A stretch of 64,000 nucleotides of DNA from NCBI GenBank assembly GCA_963755705.1, contig CAVWKW010000005.1:372001-436000 (forward strand), given 5' to 3'. Both the position numbers and the translations under genes were made by a program. Position 1 is the first letter of the stretch, and each line of letters begins with the position of its first letter. Origin of the DNA: JBARDN01 sp963755705 (GTDB taxonomy: Bacteria; Desulfobacterota; Binatia; Binatales; Binataceae). Below the pieces are notes generated by a model that saw only the letters and a list, made by a program, of their open reading frames with translations, did not search any database and was not told the DNA's origin. Positions 16,305 through 25,718 of this stretch are shown one piece after another.

Positions 16305-18314
16305 TCATAAGTTCGGCTCATCGGCACCTTCCTGCAGCGTGGCGGTGGGGAGAATTTCGTCCGGGAGATCGTCGAGGAAGCGGGAGGCGCGGCCGATCAT
16401 GTAGCCGTTCATGCGATCGAACATGTAGATCGGATAGGTCAGATAGAGCTCGTCGCGGGCGCGGGTGCTCGCGACGTACATCAGGCGGCGCTCTTCTTCG
16501 ATTGACTCTTCGTCCACGCTCATCGGACCGGGGAAGCGGCCGTCCGCCGCCCAGATCACAAACACGATGCGCCATTCGAGACCCTTGGCCGAATGAATAG
16601 TGCTGAGCGTCAGGAACTCGTCCTCCGGACCTTCGGCCAGAACGCCGCCAAGAGAATCGCTCGGCGGCTCGAGCGCCATGTCGGAGAGCATCGTCTCGAG
16701 GCTGCGGTAGCGCTCGGTGATGTTCTGAAAGTGTTCGAGGTCGCGCTCGCGCTTGGGAAAATCATCCGGATACGCCTCGCGCATCAGCGGCAGATAATAG
16801 GCGAGCGTCGCGGCGATCTGCTCCGCGGGGCGTTTCGATTCGCCTCGGATCTCCGTGAGCAGCGCCGCAAGTTGCGCGTAACCCGACGCCGCGCCGCCGC
16901 GCCCTCCCGATTGCCCCAGGCGCGCGAGCTCGCGCTCGGGCGCATCTGAGGTTACCAGCGCCTCTACTGTGCGCTCGGCGGTGCGATGCCCGACTCCGCG
17001 CACGAGCATCAGCGCGCGCAGCCATGAAACCGCGTCCGCGGGATTTGCGACCACGCGCAGATGCGCGAGCACGTCCTTGATATGCGCAGTTTCGATAAAC
17101 TTGAAGCCGCCGCGCTTGATGAACGGGATATCGCGGCGCTGGAGCTCGAGTTCGAGATCGAACGAGTGAAAGCTCGAGCGGAACAGCACCGCCATCTCGC
17201 CCAGCTCGACGCCCTCTTCGCGCAGCTCCAGGATACGCTGCGCGACGAAACGCGACTGCATGTGCTCGTCCTGCGCGCGCACCAGGATCGGCCGGAACTC
17301 GCCGCGGCGCGAGGTGAACAGGACCTTGGTGTACTTCTCGGCCGCGCGCGAGATCACCTCGTTGGCGAGGTCGAGGATTCCCTGCACTGAGCGGTAGTTC
17401 TCCTCGAGCTTGATCACCCGAGCGCCCGCGAACAGCTCGGGAAAATCCATGATGTTGTGGAAGTTGGCGCCGCGAAACGAATAGATCGACTGGGCGTCGT
17501 CGCCCACCGCCATCACGTTGCGATGCTCCGAGGCGAGAAGCTGCACCAACTCGGCTTGAATGCGGTTGGTGTCCTGATACTCATCGATCATGATGTAGCG
17601 ATAGCTCTGCGACAGGCGCTGGCGCACCTGCGGATACTGCCGCAGCAGTTCGGCGAGCCGGTAGAGCAGGTCGTCGTAGTCGAGCAGTGCGCGCTCGCGC
17701 TTGTAGGCCTCGTACTTCTCGGCGAGCGCGACGATCTCGCCCTGATGCTCGATCAGGTGCGCGAAATCGAGCTCGATCTCCTCGGCCAGGTCGCGCATCT
17801 TGTTGCGCGCCATGCTGATCACCTCGGCGACCGTGCTCTTCTTCGGGAAGCGCCGCTCGCGCGACGCAAGTCCCATCCGCGCGCGCAGCAGATTGATCAC
17901 GTCTTCCATGTCGCCGCGATCGAGGATCGTGAAATTCGGCTTGAGTCCCATCTGCGCGCCATGGCGGCGCAGGATATTGTTCGCGAACGAGTGAAACGTG
18001 CCGCCCGCGACCGAGCGCGAGCTCTCGCCGACCAGCCGCTCGACCCGCTCGAGCATCTCCTGCGCCGCGCGCCGGGTAAACGTCATCAGCAGGATCGCAG
18101 CGGGCGGAACCCCGCTCTCGATGAGTCGCGCGACGCGGTAGATAAGCGTGCGGGTTTTTCCCGAGCCTGCACCCGCGATCACCAGCAACGGGCCGTCGCG
18201 ATGCGTCACCGCGGCAAGCTGAGCCGCGTTCAGCAACTCGGCATACTTGATCTTGTAGACGCGCTCGCCCGACTCCCGGTTGGGGTCGCGCAGGTAAATA
18301 ACCTTATCTGCCAC
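16305..18314 (-). CDS. UvrD/PcrA/Rep-type superfamily 1 DNA helicase
   Basis: The 669-residue protein carries the SF1A motif set in order. Walker A GAGSGKT is at residues 48-54, LMTFTRRAA is motif Ia, DEYQD at 244-248 is Walker B, VGDDAQSIYSFRGA is motif III, and LEENYRS is motif IV. TIHSAKGLEW follows, and LMYVASTRARDELYL is motif VI. It should unwind DNA 3'-5' in repair or replication restart. Its length is slightly below PcrA/UvrD (about 720) and close to Rep. The C-terminal Tudor-like domain of PcrA is not evident, so the exact orthologue is left open. Confidence 0.9.
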   Translation of the reverse strand: MADKVIYLRDPNRESGERVYKIKYAELLNAAQLAAVTHRDGPLLVIAGAGSGKTRTLIYRVARLIESGVPPAAILLMTFTRRAAQEMLERVERLVGESSRSVAGGTFHSFANNILRRHGAQMGLKPNFTILDRGDMEDVINLLRARMGLASRERRFPKKSTVAEVISMARNKMRDLAEEIELDFAHLIEHQGEIVALAEKYEAYKRERALLDYDDLLYRLAELLRQYPQVRQRLSQSYRYIMIDEYQDTNRIQAELVQLLASEHRNVMAVGDDAQSIYSFRGANFHNIMDFPELFAGARVIKLEENYRSVQGILDLANEVISRAAEKYTKVLFTSRRGEFRPILVRAQDEHMQSRFVAQRILELREEGVELGEMAVLFRSSFHSFDLELELQRRDIPFIKRGGFKFIETAHIKDVLAHLRVVANPADAVSWLRALMLVRGVGHRTAERTVEALVTSDAPERELARLGQSGGRGGAASGYAQLAALLTEIRGESKRPAEQIAATLAYYLPLMREAYPDDFPKRERDLEHFQNITERYRSLETMLSDMALEPPSDSLGGVLAEGPEDEFLTLSTIHSAKGLEWRIVFVIWAADGRFPGPMSVDEESIEEERRLMYVASTRARDELYLTYPIYMFDRMNGYMIGRASRFLDDLPDEILPTATLQEGADEPNL

Positions 18315-18483
18315 AGCGCCGGCGATCTTATCACGCGCCGCACGCGCCCGTCGCTCCTACCGCGGATCCGAGCGCTGTCGCGGCGCTTCCATCTGCCAGC
18401 AGCAGCATTTTTTTCAGAGATCGAGCACGCACGCGAGGCTGTCTGAAGCGGAGCGGCCATCATGCAACCGCAAACTCAGCCCG

Positions 18484-18930
18484 TTACGGCTGTCCAGGAG
18501 ATGGCAACGGCTGCGCTCCGTCCTTGTAGATTCCCTGCATCGCGTTATTCCACTGCTGATTGGAGTTTTGCGCAGGTGCGCTCGAAGGCGGAGTAGCGGC
18601 CGCGCCATTGGAATTGATCGACGGATTGACTTGAATTGAATTGGTAATCGGGACGCCCGTAACGCCCAGAAAGCGCTTCGCCTTGCGCTCTGCGTCCGCC
18701 CTTCCTGCGTCCGTCGCGACGAAGCCGTACAGATGCACCTCAGGATCGCCGGCGTCGTCTCGCTGGACCTGCGCACCGACCAGCGGCAGGCGATGCTTAT
18801 GCAGATACTTGGTCAGAGCTGCACTGCTGTCTTGATCGACGTGATACTGCTGCGCATGGACGGCGCTGGCAGCCAGTAGTATCGAGAATATTGCTCCGAT
18901 AAGGATTTTTCGTATTGTGGTACGCGCCAT
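18484..18930 (-). CDS. Exported protein with BON-like domain
   Basis: The start at 18930 gives 148 residues with a cleavable signal peptide (ILIGAIFSILLAASAVHAQQ). A short alpha/beta region (residues 32-80) includes LVGAQVQRDDAG and EVHLYGFVATDAGRADAERK, resembling BON-type lipid- or envelope-binding domains. The C-terminal third is low-complexity, rich in Asn, Gln, Pro and Ala. Envelope location is inferred. It stands alone; the preceding 169-base gap to the helicase holds nothing recognisable. Confidence 0.6.
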   Translation of the reverse strand: MARTTIRKILIGAIFSILLAASAVHAQQYHVDQDSSAALTKYLHKHRLPLVGAQVQRDDAGDPEVHLYGFVATDAGRADAERKAKRFLGVTGVPITNSIQVNPSINSNGAAATPPSSAPAQNSNQQWNNAMQGIYKDGAQPLPSPGQP

Positions 18931-19056
18931 TTGCTCCGCACTCTGCTCAGTCCCTGAGCGACAATATACGGCGCGCGGACGGATGTCGCGAATGGGGGAC
19001 CGCTGGAGCGCTTGAGCGCGGGCCCGGGTCCGCATAATCTGGAGCAGGTTTGGGTA

Positions 19057-19443
19057 ATGGGTTCGTTCGGTAAAGCTAGCCATTCAATTTTCGCCCTGCT
19101 GCACCTCTTGGGGTGTGTGCTCGCCCTCGGGATGGCGATTATACTGCCGGCGCTGCATACCCGGCATTTCGGACCGTCCTATAAGCCGGTCGAGGTGCGC
19201 CAAACCGCCGCACGCCACGAGTATCTGGGCCTGTCCGAGGATCAAAGCGAGGTCGGGGTGGAATCGCTTACGGCCTATGCCGGTCCGATGCCGCTGTCGC
19301 TCCTCGATTCGACCCCAGCCGCGACGCGTTGCTGGCGCGCGGCAGCGCTGTTAATTCCGAAGCCGGTCGCGCCGCGACATATTCGGCGTCTTAAAATCTC
19401 GTCCGACCCGTGCGGTCCTCCCTCCCTTCTCGCCCCGGCCTAG
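19057..19443 (+). CDS. Small membrane-anchored or exported hypothetical protein
   Basis: ATG 19057, with GGAGCAGG upstream, gives 128 residues with an N-terminal hydrophobic helix (IFALLHLLGCVLALGMAIIL). A polar region without recognised motifs follows, ending SDPCGPPSLLAPA. It lies 70 bases before the RND pump gene and could be its leader gene. Coding character is plausible but not compelling; a spurious frame is possible. Confidence 0.45.
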   Translation: MGSFGKASHSIFALLHLLGCVLALGMAIILPALHTRHFGPSYKPVEVRQTAARHEYLGLSEDQSEVGVESLTAYAGPMPLSLLDSTPAATRCWRAAALLIPKPVAPRHIRRLKISSDPCGPPSLLAPA

Positions 19444-19513
19444 GCGCTTAATCCCGTATAACTGTCGCGGCGGATAAGAAGTCCCGCGACATTTCACAGA
19501 CTGGCGTGCTCGC

Positions 19514-22500
19514 TTGAGCCGCCCGGAAATTCGCGCGAGGTGCATAGACGTGCCGAGCTTCGCATTGCGCAACCCGTTCACGGTAATCGTCGGGGCGCTG
19601 ATCGTCTTGATCCTGGGAGTCACCGCATTCGCCCGCATGCCGGTGGACGTCTTCCCCAATCTCAAAATACCCGCGGTCGTGGTCGCAACCTTTTATCCGG
19701 GCATGCCGCCGCTGGACATGGAGCGCGACATCACCACCCGCTACGAGCGGTTCTTCACCCTCGGCAGCGGAATCGAGCATATCGAATCGCGCTCGCTGCC
19801 CGGCGTCAGCATGATAACGGTCTATCTGCATAGCGGCGTCAACGTAGACGCGGCTTCCGCACAGTTGGCTACTCTGGCGATGGCTGACTTGGGAGTTTTG
19901 CCGCCCGGCACGCTGCCACCGCTGGTGCTGAAGTTCGACGCCTCCTCGTTGCCGGTCACGCTGGTCACGGTCGAGGGAAAGGGCTTCAGCCAGGTCGATC
20001 TGGAAGATCAGGCCCGTTACAACATCCGCAATCAGCTCGCGACCGTATCCGGCGCGTCGATTCCAATGCCGTTTGGCGGCAAATTCCGCCAAATCATGGC
20101 CTATGTCGATCGCAACGCGCTGCAAGCGCGCGGATTGACCCTCAATTCAGTGGTTCACGCGCTCAACGACACCAACCTCATTCTGCCGGCAGGCGACGCG
20201 AAGATTGGCTCGACCGATTACTACATCTATTCGAACGCGATGATCGGGCATCCGGAAAGCCTCAATGAGGTTCCGATCAAGGTCGGCAAAAATCAGATGC
20301 CGGTGCGCCTCGGCGATGTCGGGAACGCCGAGGATTCAACCGCAATCCAGTACAACGTAGTCACGATCGACGGCCAGCCGTCGGTCTATATCCCGGTGCT
20401 GAAGCAGGGCGGCGCCAACACGATTTCGGTCGTCAACGGGATCCATGATCTGCTGCCCAAAGTCTTCGGGATGCCAAAGGGGATGAAGCTCAAGGCGATC
20501 TTCAACCAGTCGGACTACATCCTCGATGCGGTTCACTCGCTCGAGCACGAGGCGATCTCGGGTTCGATCCTCGCCTCGCTGATGATCCTGATTTTCCTCG
20601 GCAGCATGCGCTCGACGTTCGCGATCTTTTTGTCGATTCCGCTGTCGATCCTGGCCGCGACCTTCTGCCTCTTCATGGGCGGATCGACCATCAACATCAT
20701 GACGCTTGGCGGATTCGCGCTCGCGATCGGCCGACTGGTCGATGACTCGGTGGTCGTGCTCGAGAACATCAACCGCCATCTGGCCGAAGGCAAAGAGCCA
20801 GCCGTCGCTGCGCGCGAAGGTGCGGAGGAAGTGGCGCTGCCAGTCCTCGCCTCGACCATCACCACGATCATCGTGTTCTTTCCCGTGATGTTCCTGTTCG
20901 GCGTCGCGAAGTACCTGTTCAGCGCGCTTGCTTTGGCAGTCGTGCTTGCGATGCTCGCGTCGTACGTGGTCGCGATGGCGGTAATTCCGATTTACTGCGC
21001 GCGCTTTCTGACCCAGGAAGAGGCCCGCGCGCTTGAGGAGGCGGCCTCTGGCGGTGGCGGCGGCGAACATTCGGGTAGCCTCTTCCAGAGGGCATTCGGC
21101 GTGTTCAACCGCCGCTACCAGCGGTTTGCCAACTGGTACGAGAAGCAGCTTCGGCGCGCACTCGATCACAAGCTTATCGTGATCGGATCGGTCTCGGCGC
21201 TGTTCGCGGTGTCGCTGCTCATCTTCCCGCTGCTCGGAACCCAGCTATTCCCGACCACCGATGCCGGCAAATTCATCATCCATATGCGCTCGCCCGCGGG
21301 CACCAGAATCGAGCTCACTCAGGCGCTCGCAGCGAAAATTGAAAATGAAATCCGCCGGATTATTCCACCCCAGGAACTCGAGACTGTGGTCTCGAACCTC
21401 GGCCTCGCGCCCAGTATCTCGGCCATCTACTCATCCAACTCGGGGGAGGACACGGGCGAGATCATGGTGACGCTCAAAGACAGCCACCGATTTTCAACCT
21501 TCTATTACATGGACAAGCTGCGAAAGCGGCTGCCAGTCGCGGTGCCTTCGGTCAAGGCGTTCTTCTCCTCGGGCAGTATCATCGACGCGGTGCTGAACTT
21601 CGGACTGCCCGCACCGATCGACATCCAGGTGAGCGGTCCGGACTATGGTCCGCTGTTCAAGGTCGCTCGCCGCATTGAAGCGGATGTGCGCAAACTACCC
21701 GACGTATCGCAGACCTACATCCCACAGGAACCGGACTATCCGACCATCGACGTCAAGGTGGACCGGGTGCGCGCCGCGCGACTGGGACTCACCGAAAAAG
21801 ACGTGGTGACCAACGTAATCACGGCGCTGACTTCGAACCAGATGATCGCGCCTTCGATCTGGATCGATCGGAACACCGGTAACGACTACTTCCTGACCGC
21901 CCAGTATCGCGAACAAGCGATAAATTCGACCGAGACGCTTCTGAACATCCCGGTCCACCACATCGACGGCGCCGACGACGCACACGAGCAATCAATTTCG
22001 CTGCGCAATGTCGCGACCCTGGTGCCGGAGAAGTACCCGTCGGAAGCCGACCATTACAACATCCAGCGCGTCGTTGACGTGCTCGTCCAACCCGCGACCT
22101 CAGACCTTGGCGGCACTGAAAACTCCATCGAGAGCCGCCTTAAGTCCATGAAACTGCCACCCGAGGTTCAGATCACCTATCGCGGAGCGGTTGCGGCGAT
22201 GCAGCGTTCGTTCTCGAGCTTCGGCTTCGGACTCGGAATGGCGGTGCTGCTGCTGTATCTCGTAATGGTCGCGCAGTTCGCGTCATTCCTCGACCCGGTA
22301 ATCATCATGTTCGCGGTGCCGATGGGACTGATCGGAGTTATCTGGACGCTGTGGCTGACCCATACGACGCTCAACATCGAGTCCTTCATGGGAATCATCG
22401 TGATGGTCGGAATCGTGGTTTCGAACTCGATTCTGCTGGTCGATTTCGCCAATCAACGCCGCCGTGAAGGACAAGCGCTGCGCCCCGCCGTGGTCGAATC

Positions 22501-22711
22501 GGCGCGCATTCGCATGCGGCCAATCCTGATGACCGCGCTCGCCACCGTGGCGGGCCTGATGCCGATCGCGCTCGAAATCGGAGCCGGCTCAGAGGCTTCC
22601 GCTCCCCTAGCACGCGCCGCCGTCGGCGGCTTGACCGTCTCCACGGTCCTGACCCTCATCCTGGTGCCTTGCATCTATGAGCTGTTCTATTCCCGGAGGA
22701 CAAAACAGTGA
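19514..22711 (+). CDS. RND efflux pump inner-membrane permease (AcrB/HAE family)
   Basis: The 1065-residue protein has the RND duplicated plan: TM1 near residues 20-40, a large periplasmic loop, a helix bundle, a second periplasmic loop and a last bundle. GFALAIGRLVDDSVVVLEN carries the paired Asp410-Asp411 of the proton relay. ARMPVDVFPNL and FYPGMPPLDME are usual pore-domain motifs. It should export drugs or other toxic compounds by proton antiport as a trimer. The start is TTG 19514. It is the first gene of a permease, adaptor and outer-membrane-channel operon, overlapping the adaptor start by four bases. Confidence 0.95.
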   Translation: MSRPEIRARCIDVPSFALRNPFTVIVGALIVLILGVTAFARMPVDVFPNLKIPAVVVATFYPGMPPLDMERDITTRYERFFTLGSGIEHIESRSLPGVSMITVYLHSGVNVDAASAQLATLAMADLGVLPPGTLPPLVLKFDASSLPVTLVTVEGKGFSQVDLEDQARYNIRNQLATVSGASIPMPFGGKFRQIMAYVDRNALQARGLTLNSVVHALNDTNLILPAGDAKIGSTDYYIYSNAMIGHPESLNEVPIKVGKNQMPVRLGDVGNAEDSTAIQYNVVTIDGQPSVYIPVLKQGGANTISVVNGIHDLLPKVFGMPKGMKLKAIFNQSDYILDAVHSLEHEAISGSILASLMILIFLGSMRSTFAIFLSIPLSILAATFCLFMGGSTINIMTLGGFALAIGRLVDDSVVVLENINRHLAEGKEPAVAAREGAEEVALPVLASTITTIIVFFPVMFLFGVAKYLFSALALAVVLAMLASYVVAMAVIPIYCARFLTQEEARALEEAASGGGGGEHSGSLFQRAFGVFNRRYQRFANWYEKQLRRALDHKLIVIGSVSALFAVSLLIFPLLGTQLFPTTDAGKFIIHMRSPAGTRIELTQALAAKIENEIRRIIPPQELETVVSNLGLAPSISAIYSSNSGEDTGEIMVTLKDSHRFSTFYYMDKLRKRLPVAVPSVKAFFSSGSIIDAVLNFGLPAPIDIQVSGPDYGPLFKVARRIEADVRKLPDVSQTYIPQEPDYPTIDVKVDRVRAARLGLTEKDVVTNVITALTSNQMIAPSIWIDRNTGNDYFLTAQYREQAINSTETLLNIPVHHIDGADDAHEQSISLRNVATLVPEKYPSEADHYNIQRVVDVLVQPATSDLGGTENSIESRLKSMKLPPEVQITYRGAVAAMQRSFSSFGFGLGMAVLLLYLVMVAQFASFLDPVIIMFAVPMGLIGVIWTLWLTHTTLNIESFMGIIVMVGIVVSNSILLVDFANQRRREGQALRPAVVESARIRMRPILMTALATVAGLMPIALEIGAGSEASAPLARAAVGGLTVSTVLTLILVPCIYELFYSRRTKQ

Positions 22712-23892
22712 GCCGTCTTGGAAAGTCGTTAGTGATCGCCGCAGTCGTCCTCGCGGTGGCTGGATGCCACGATAGCAGCGACACGCCCGCCGTTCCGACC
22801 AAACTGGTGGCGACCACCGCCGATTTGCGTACGGTTCCGGTGATTCATCCGCAGCGCCATACAGTCGTCCAATCAATCGATCTGCCTGGCGATCTGGTGG
22901 GTTTCTACGAAGCCGCGCTGCACTCAAAGGTCACCGGATACCTGGTCAAGATGAACGTCGATAAGGGCGATTGGGTCAAGACCGGCCAGGTTCTGGCTGT
23001 GATCGAGGTGCCGGAACTCCAGCAAAATCTCGAACGCGCCGAAGCCAGCCGCGAAATCGAAAAGCTGACCTGGCAGCGACTGGATCGTGTGCGCAAGACC
23101 GACGCGCGCCTGGTCGCGCAGGAAACGGTCGATATCGCATATGCCAAATATATGGAAGCAAAGTCGGCGGCTGCTGCGCTCGAGACGATGGTCTCGTACA
23201 CGAAGATCATCGCGCCTTTTGACGGCGTGATAACCGGCCGCTTCGCCGATCCGGGCGCCCTGATTCGCGCCGGCGGCGGCGACTTCGGCGTCACCGGCTC
23301 GGGTGCGGCGGTCAGCTCGGGCGCGATGGAAGGGGCCGGCGGCCATCTTACCGGAGGAGGTCCGATCCTGACCGAGGCCGCTATCAGCAAACTGCGCGTC
23401 TATATCTACGTGCCCGAACGCGAGGCCGGAGATGTGCGAATCGGGATGCCGGCATCGATGACCCTGCGCTCGTTCCCGGGCAAGACCTTCCATGCGACGG
23501 TGACACGGTTCGCATCGTCGCTCGATCTGGCAACCCGTACGATGCTCACCGAGGTCGATATCCCCAATCTCGATCATCGGCTCTATCCGCGGATGTACGC
23601 AAACGTGACGCTGATTCTCGCGCAGCATCCCAACGCGCTAGAGGTTCCGCGCACCGCGGTCTCGGGCCTGGGGCAATCAGAATCATTCATCTTTACTGTC
23701 GCAGACGGAAAGCTGCGCAAAACCCCTGTAGTCACAGGCCTTTCTGATGGGACCAACGTCGAAATCGTCTCCGGCCTGCACGACAGCGATGAGGTCGTCA
23801 CCGACATCAGCCCCGCGCTCGAGTCCGGCGAACCGGTCCGGGTCCTGGCTAAAGCCGACGACGACGAAAATCCTTCCGCGCACGGAGATTGA
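22708..23892 (+). CDS. RND efflux periplasmic adaptor (membrane fusion protein), lipoprotein
   Basis: The GTG start overlaps the permease stop (GTGA). The 394-residue adaptor begins with a lipoprotein signal (VIAAVVLAVAGC, Cys20). The lipoyl/hairpin region reads GFYEAALHSKVTGYLVKMNV-DKGDWVKTGQVL, a coiled-coil hairpin spans about 115-170, and beta-barrel and membrane-proximal segments (RTAVSGLGQSESFIF) follow. A glycine-rich insertion (GGGDFGVTGSGAAVSSGAME and following) interrupts the lipoyl-to-barrel region and is longer than usual. It links the pump to the TolC-like channel. Confidence 0.93.
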   Translation: MSRLGKSLVIAAVVLAVAGCHDSSDTPAVPTKLVATTADLRTVPVIHPQRHTVVQSIDLPGDLVGFYEAALHSKVTGYLVKMNVDKGDWVKTGQVLAVIEVPELQQNLERAEASREIEKLTWQRLDRVRKTDARLVAQETVDIAYAKYMEAKSAAAALETMVSYTKIIAPFDGVITGRFADPGALIRAGGGDFGVTGSGAAVSSGAMEGAGGHLTGGGPILTEAAISKLRVYIYVPEREAGDVRIGMPASMTLRSFPGKTFHATVTRFASSLDLATRTMLTEVDIPNLDHRLYPRMYANVTLILAQHPNALEVPRTAVSGLGQSESFIFTVADGKLRKTPVVTGLSDGTNVEIVSGLHDSDEVVTDISPALESGEPVRVLAKADDDENPSAHGD

Positions 23893-23895
23893 CCT

Positions 23896-25302
23896 ATGCA
23901 TTGCAGGTTTGTCCGACACCTTAGCCTGAACCTCTCGGTTGCGGCGCTTGTGCTCGGTATGGCGTGCGGCCTGTGTTCGCGCGCGCACGCCGAAGAAATC
24001 ATGATTCAACCGAACTCGGACCTCACGCTCGAGCAGGCGACCGAGATCGCCTTGAAATTGCACCCGCTGCGGATGGAATCAGAATCTGACCAGACCGCTG
24101 CACGCGACGAAGTTGGCGTCGCCCGAGCCAACACCCTGCCACAGGTATACGGCTCGGCGCAGTACCTGCGCTCAACCGACAATGGCATAGGCAATACCAG
24201 CTATTTCGGACTCGACATTTTCCCGCGCGTCACGGGCCGGAATCACGACCTTCCCAACGGTGATTTTTCGCAGAGCACCGAATCCTCGAACAATTATCTT
24301 GGTGGAATATCCGTGTCGCAGTTCCTGTTCGATTTCGGACGGGTGCGCGGCTTTATCGACGAACGCCGCGCTGACCTTGACGCCGCGGACGCGCAGTTGA
24401 AGCTCACCGACCTGAATCTGATCTTCGCGGTTGCACAGCGCTACTACGAGCTCCTTGCCGCCGAGCAGGAAATCAAGGTCTATGAGGAAGCTATTCGCCA
24501 GCGCACCGAGCAATTGCATCAGGCAACCGAACTGGCCAAAGCAGATTTGCGTCCCGGTATCGACGTCTCGATCACCCAGGCCGATCTTTCACGCGCCGAG
24601 ATGGATCATATCAAGGCCGTCAACGCGCGCGACGACGCCAAGGTCGCCCTCGACGCCGCGATGGGTATGGCCGACTCCGCGCCACCCTACAAGGTGGTCG
24701 GTACACTGACCTATTCGCCGGTCACCGACACGCTGCCCGATTTACTGGCACGCGCGTTCCAACTCCGTCCCGACTTGAAGGTCCTGGTGAACGAGGCCCG
24801 TGCAGCAGGCGCGCGCGTCGATCAATTCAAGAGTGACTATCTTCCAACCGGCACCGCCCAAATGGGCTACAGCGCGATGGGAACGGGACTGCCCGCTGCG
24901 AACAATTTTTTCGCGGGGCTGGTAATCACTTGGCCGCTATTCAACGGCTTTCGCACGGAAGATCAAGTAGCGGAAGCACGCGCCCGTGAACACGCAATTG
25001 GTTACGCGTTCGCCGACCTGCGCCAGCGGGTGGTCGAAGAAGTGCACACCTCATTTCTCAACTGGCAGGCCTCGGTGGTCGTTATCAAAAAAGCCGAACA
25101 GACTCTCGACGCCTCGCGCCAGGAGCTGAGTCTCGCGACCCAGCGTTATCGCGCGGGTCTGAGCTCGATTATCGAACTCGACGACGCTGAGCGCCGGTTC
25201 ACCGAAGACTCCGCCACCTACGTCAACGCGCTGTACGGATATTCGGAGGCGCAAGCCGCGGTTCAGCGCTCAACCGGCGAATCGATCGCCTACATCAAGT
25301 GA
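23896..25302 (+). CDS. TolC-family outer membrane efflux channel
   Basis: The 468-residue protein has a signal peptide ending near SRAHAEE. It shows the internal duplication of outer-membrane efflux proteins: two long helical hairpins (ADLDAADAQLKLTDLNLIFA and QRYYELLAAEQ; later LRQRVVEEVHTSFLNWQAS and YRAGLSSIIELDDAERRF). It starts four bases after the adaptor stop. With the two preceding genes it makes a complete tripartite pump. Confidence 0.93.
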   Translation: MHCRFVRHLSLNLSVAALVLGMACGLCSRAHAEEIMIQPNSDLTLEQATEIALKLHPLRMESESDQTAARDEVGVARANTLPQVYGSAQYLRSTDNGIGNTSYFGLDIFPRVTGRNHDLPNGDFSQSTESSNNYLGGISVSQFLFDFGRVRGFIDERRADLDAADAQLKLTDLNLIFAVAQRYYELLAAEQEIKVYEEAIRQRTEQLHQATELAKADLRPGIDVSITQADLSRAEMDHIKAVNARDDAKVALDAAMGMADSAPPYKVVGTLTYSPVTDTLPDLLARAFQLRPDLKVLVNEARAAGARVDQFKSDYLPTGTAQMGYSAMGTGLPAANNFFAGLVITWPLFNGFRTEDQVAEARAREHAIGYAFADLRQRVVEEVHTSFLNWQASVVVIKKAEQTLDASRQELSLATQRYRAGLSSIIELDDAERRFTEDSATYVNALYGYSEAQAAVQRSTGESIAYIK

Positions 25303-25315
25303 GCGCCGGATACCC

Positions 25316-25363
25316 AAAAAAAGCCATGGACGCCGGGGAGGAGTTCGACCCGGCGCCCATGGC
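25316..25363 (-). terminator. Strong terminator between convergent transcripts
   Basis: GCCATGG-A-CGCCGGG (25323-25337) pairs with CCCGGCG-C-CCATGGC (25349-25363), 14 base pairs with one mismatch and an 11-base loop. On the minus strand the stem is followed by T7 (A7 at 25316-25322). It serves the minus-strand small lipoprotein gene and could also stop the efflux operon without a U-run. Confidence 0.85.
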
Positions 25364-25371
25364 CGCATACT

Positions 25372-25402
25372 CCGGTTCCCACGCGCACTTCGCGGGAACC
25401 GG
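25372..25402. repeat. Second hairpin in the same intergenic region
   Basis: CCGGTTCCC (25372-25380) and GGGAACCGG (25394-25402) form a perfect nine-base-pair stem around a 13-base loop, adjacent to the T7 terminator. It is probably part of the 3' end of either flanking transcript. Confidence 0.6.
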
Positions 25403-25411
25403 CTCGGGGGG

Positions 25412-25672
25412 CTATCTCACTTCCACTGCCTTTTCGATCTTCCCGTCAGCGTCGGTTTCAAATACGTAATGATGACCCTGGTACGCGTAAAAAAGCATTT
25501 CGCCGCCGGTATCGGTCATCGGCACCGCGCCCTTCGGGTCACCCATCTCGGCCGCCAGATCGCTGCGGGTCTTGCCAATCCATTCGCTCTGGCTCTGTTC
25601 CTGCGATGTCGCGCATCCCGCCATCGCAAGCATCGCGAGTGCCAGCATTCCAGTCATTATCGATCGCTTCAT
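25412..25672 (-). CDS. Small lipoprotein
   Basis: The 86-residue protein has a lipoprotein signal with lipobox MAGC (Cys20). The mature domain reads EWIGKTRSDLAAEMGDPKG, MLFYAYQGHHYVFETDADGKI. The pattern of a helix with GxP followed by strands and a C-terminal FxxDxDGKI recalls the small BamE/OmlA-like lipoproteins, but homology is not certain. It starts 46 bases after the porin-like gene stop on the same strand. Confidence 0.7.
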   Translation of the reverse strand: MKRSIMTGMLALAMLAMAGCATSQEQSQSEWIGKTRSDLAAEMGDPKGAVPMTDTGGEMLFYAYQGHHYVFETDADGKIEKAVEVR

Positions 25673-25718
25673 GCGTAGGTGTCCTTATACGTCCGGCTTC
25701 TCGCTTTCGGTTATGCAG

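Noticed and set aside
17457..18446. Long plus-strand open frame inside the UvrD-type helicase
   Set aside because: Antisense shadow of a gene with all helicase motifs on the other strand.
20336..21169. Long minus-strand open frame inside the RND permease
   Set aside because: Antisense shadow; His/Arg/Asp-rich nonsense composition and no family features.
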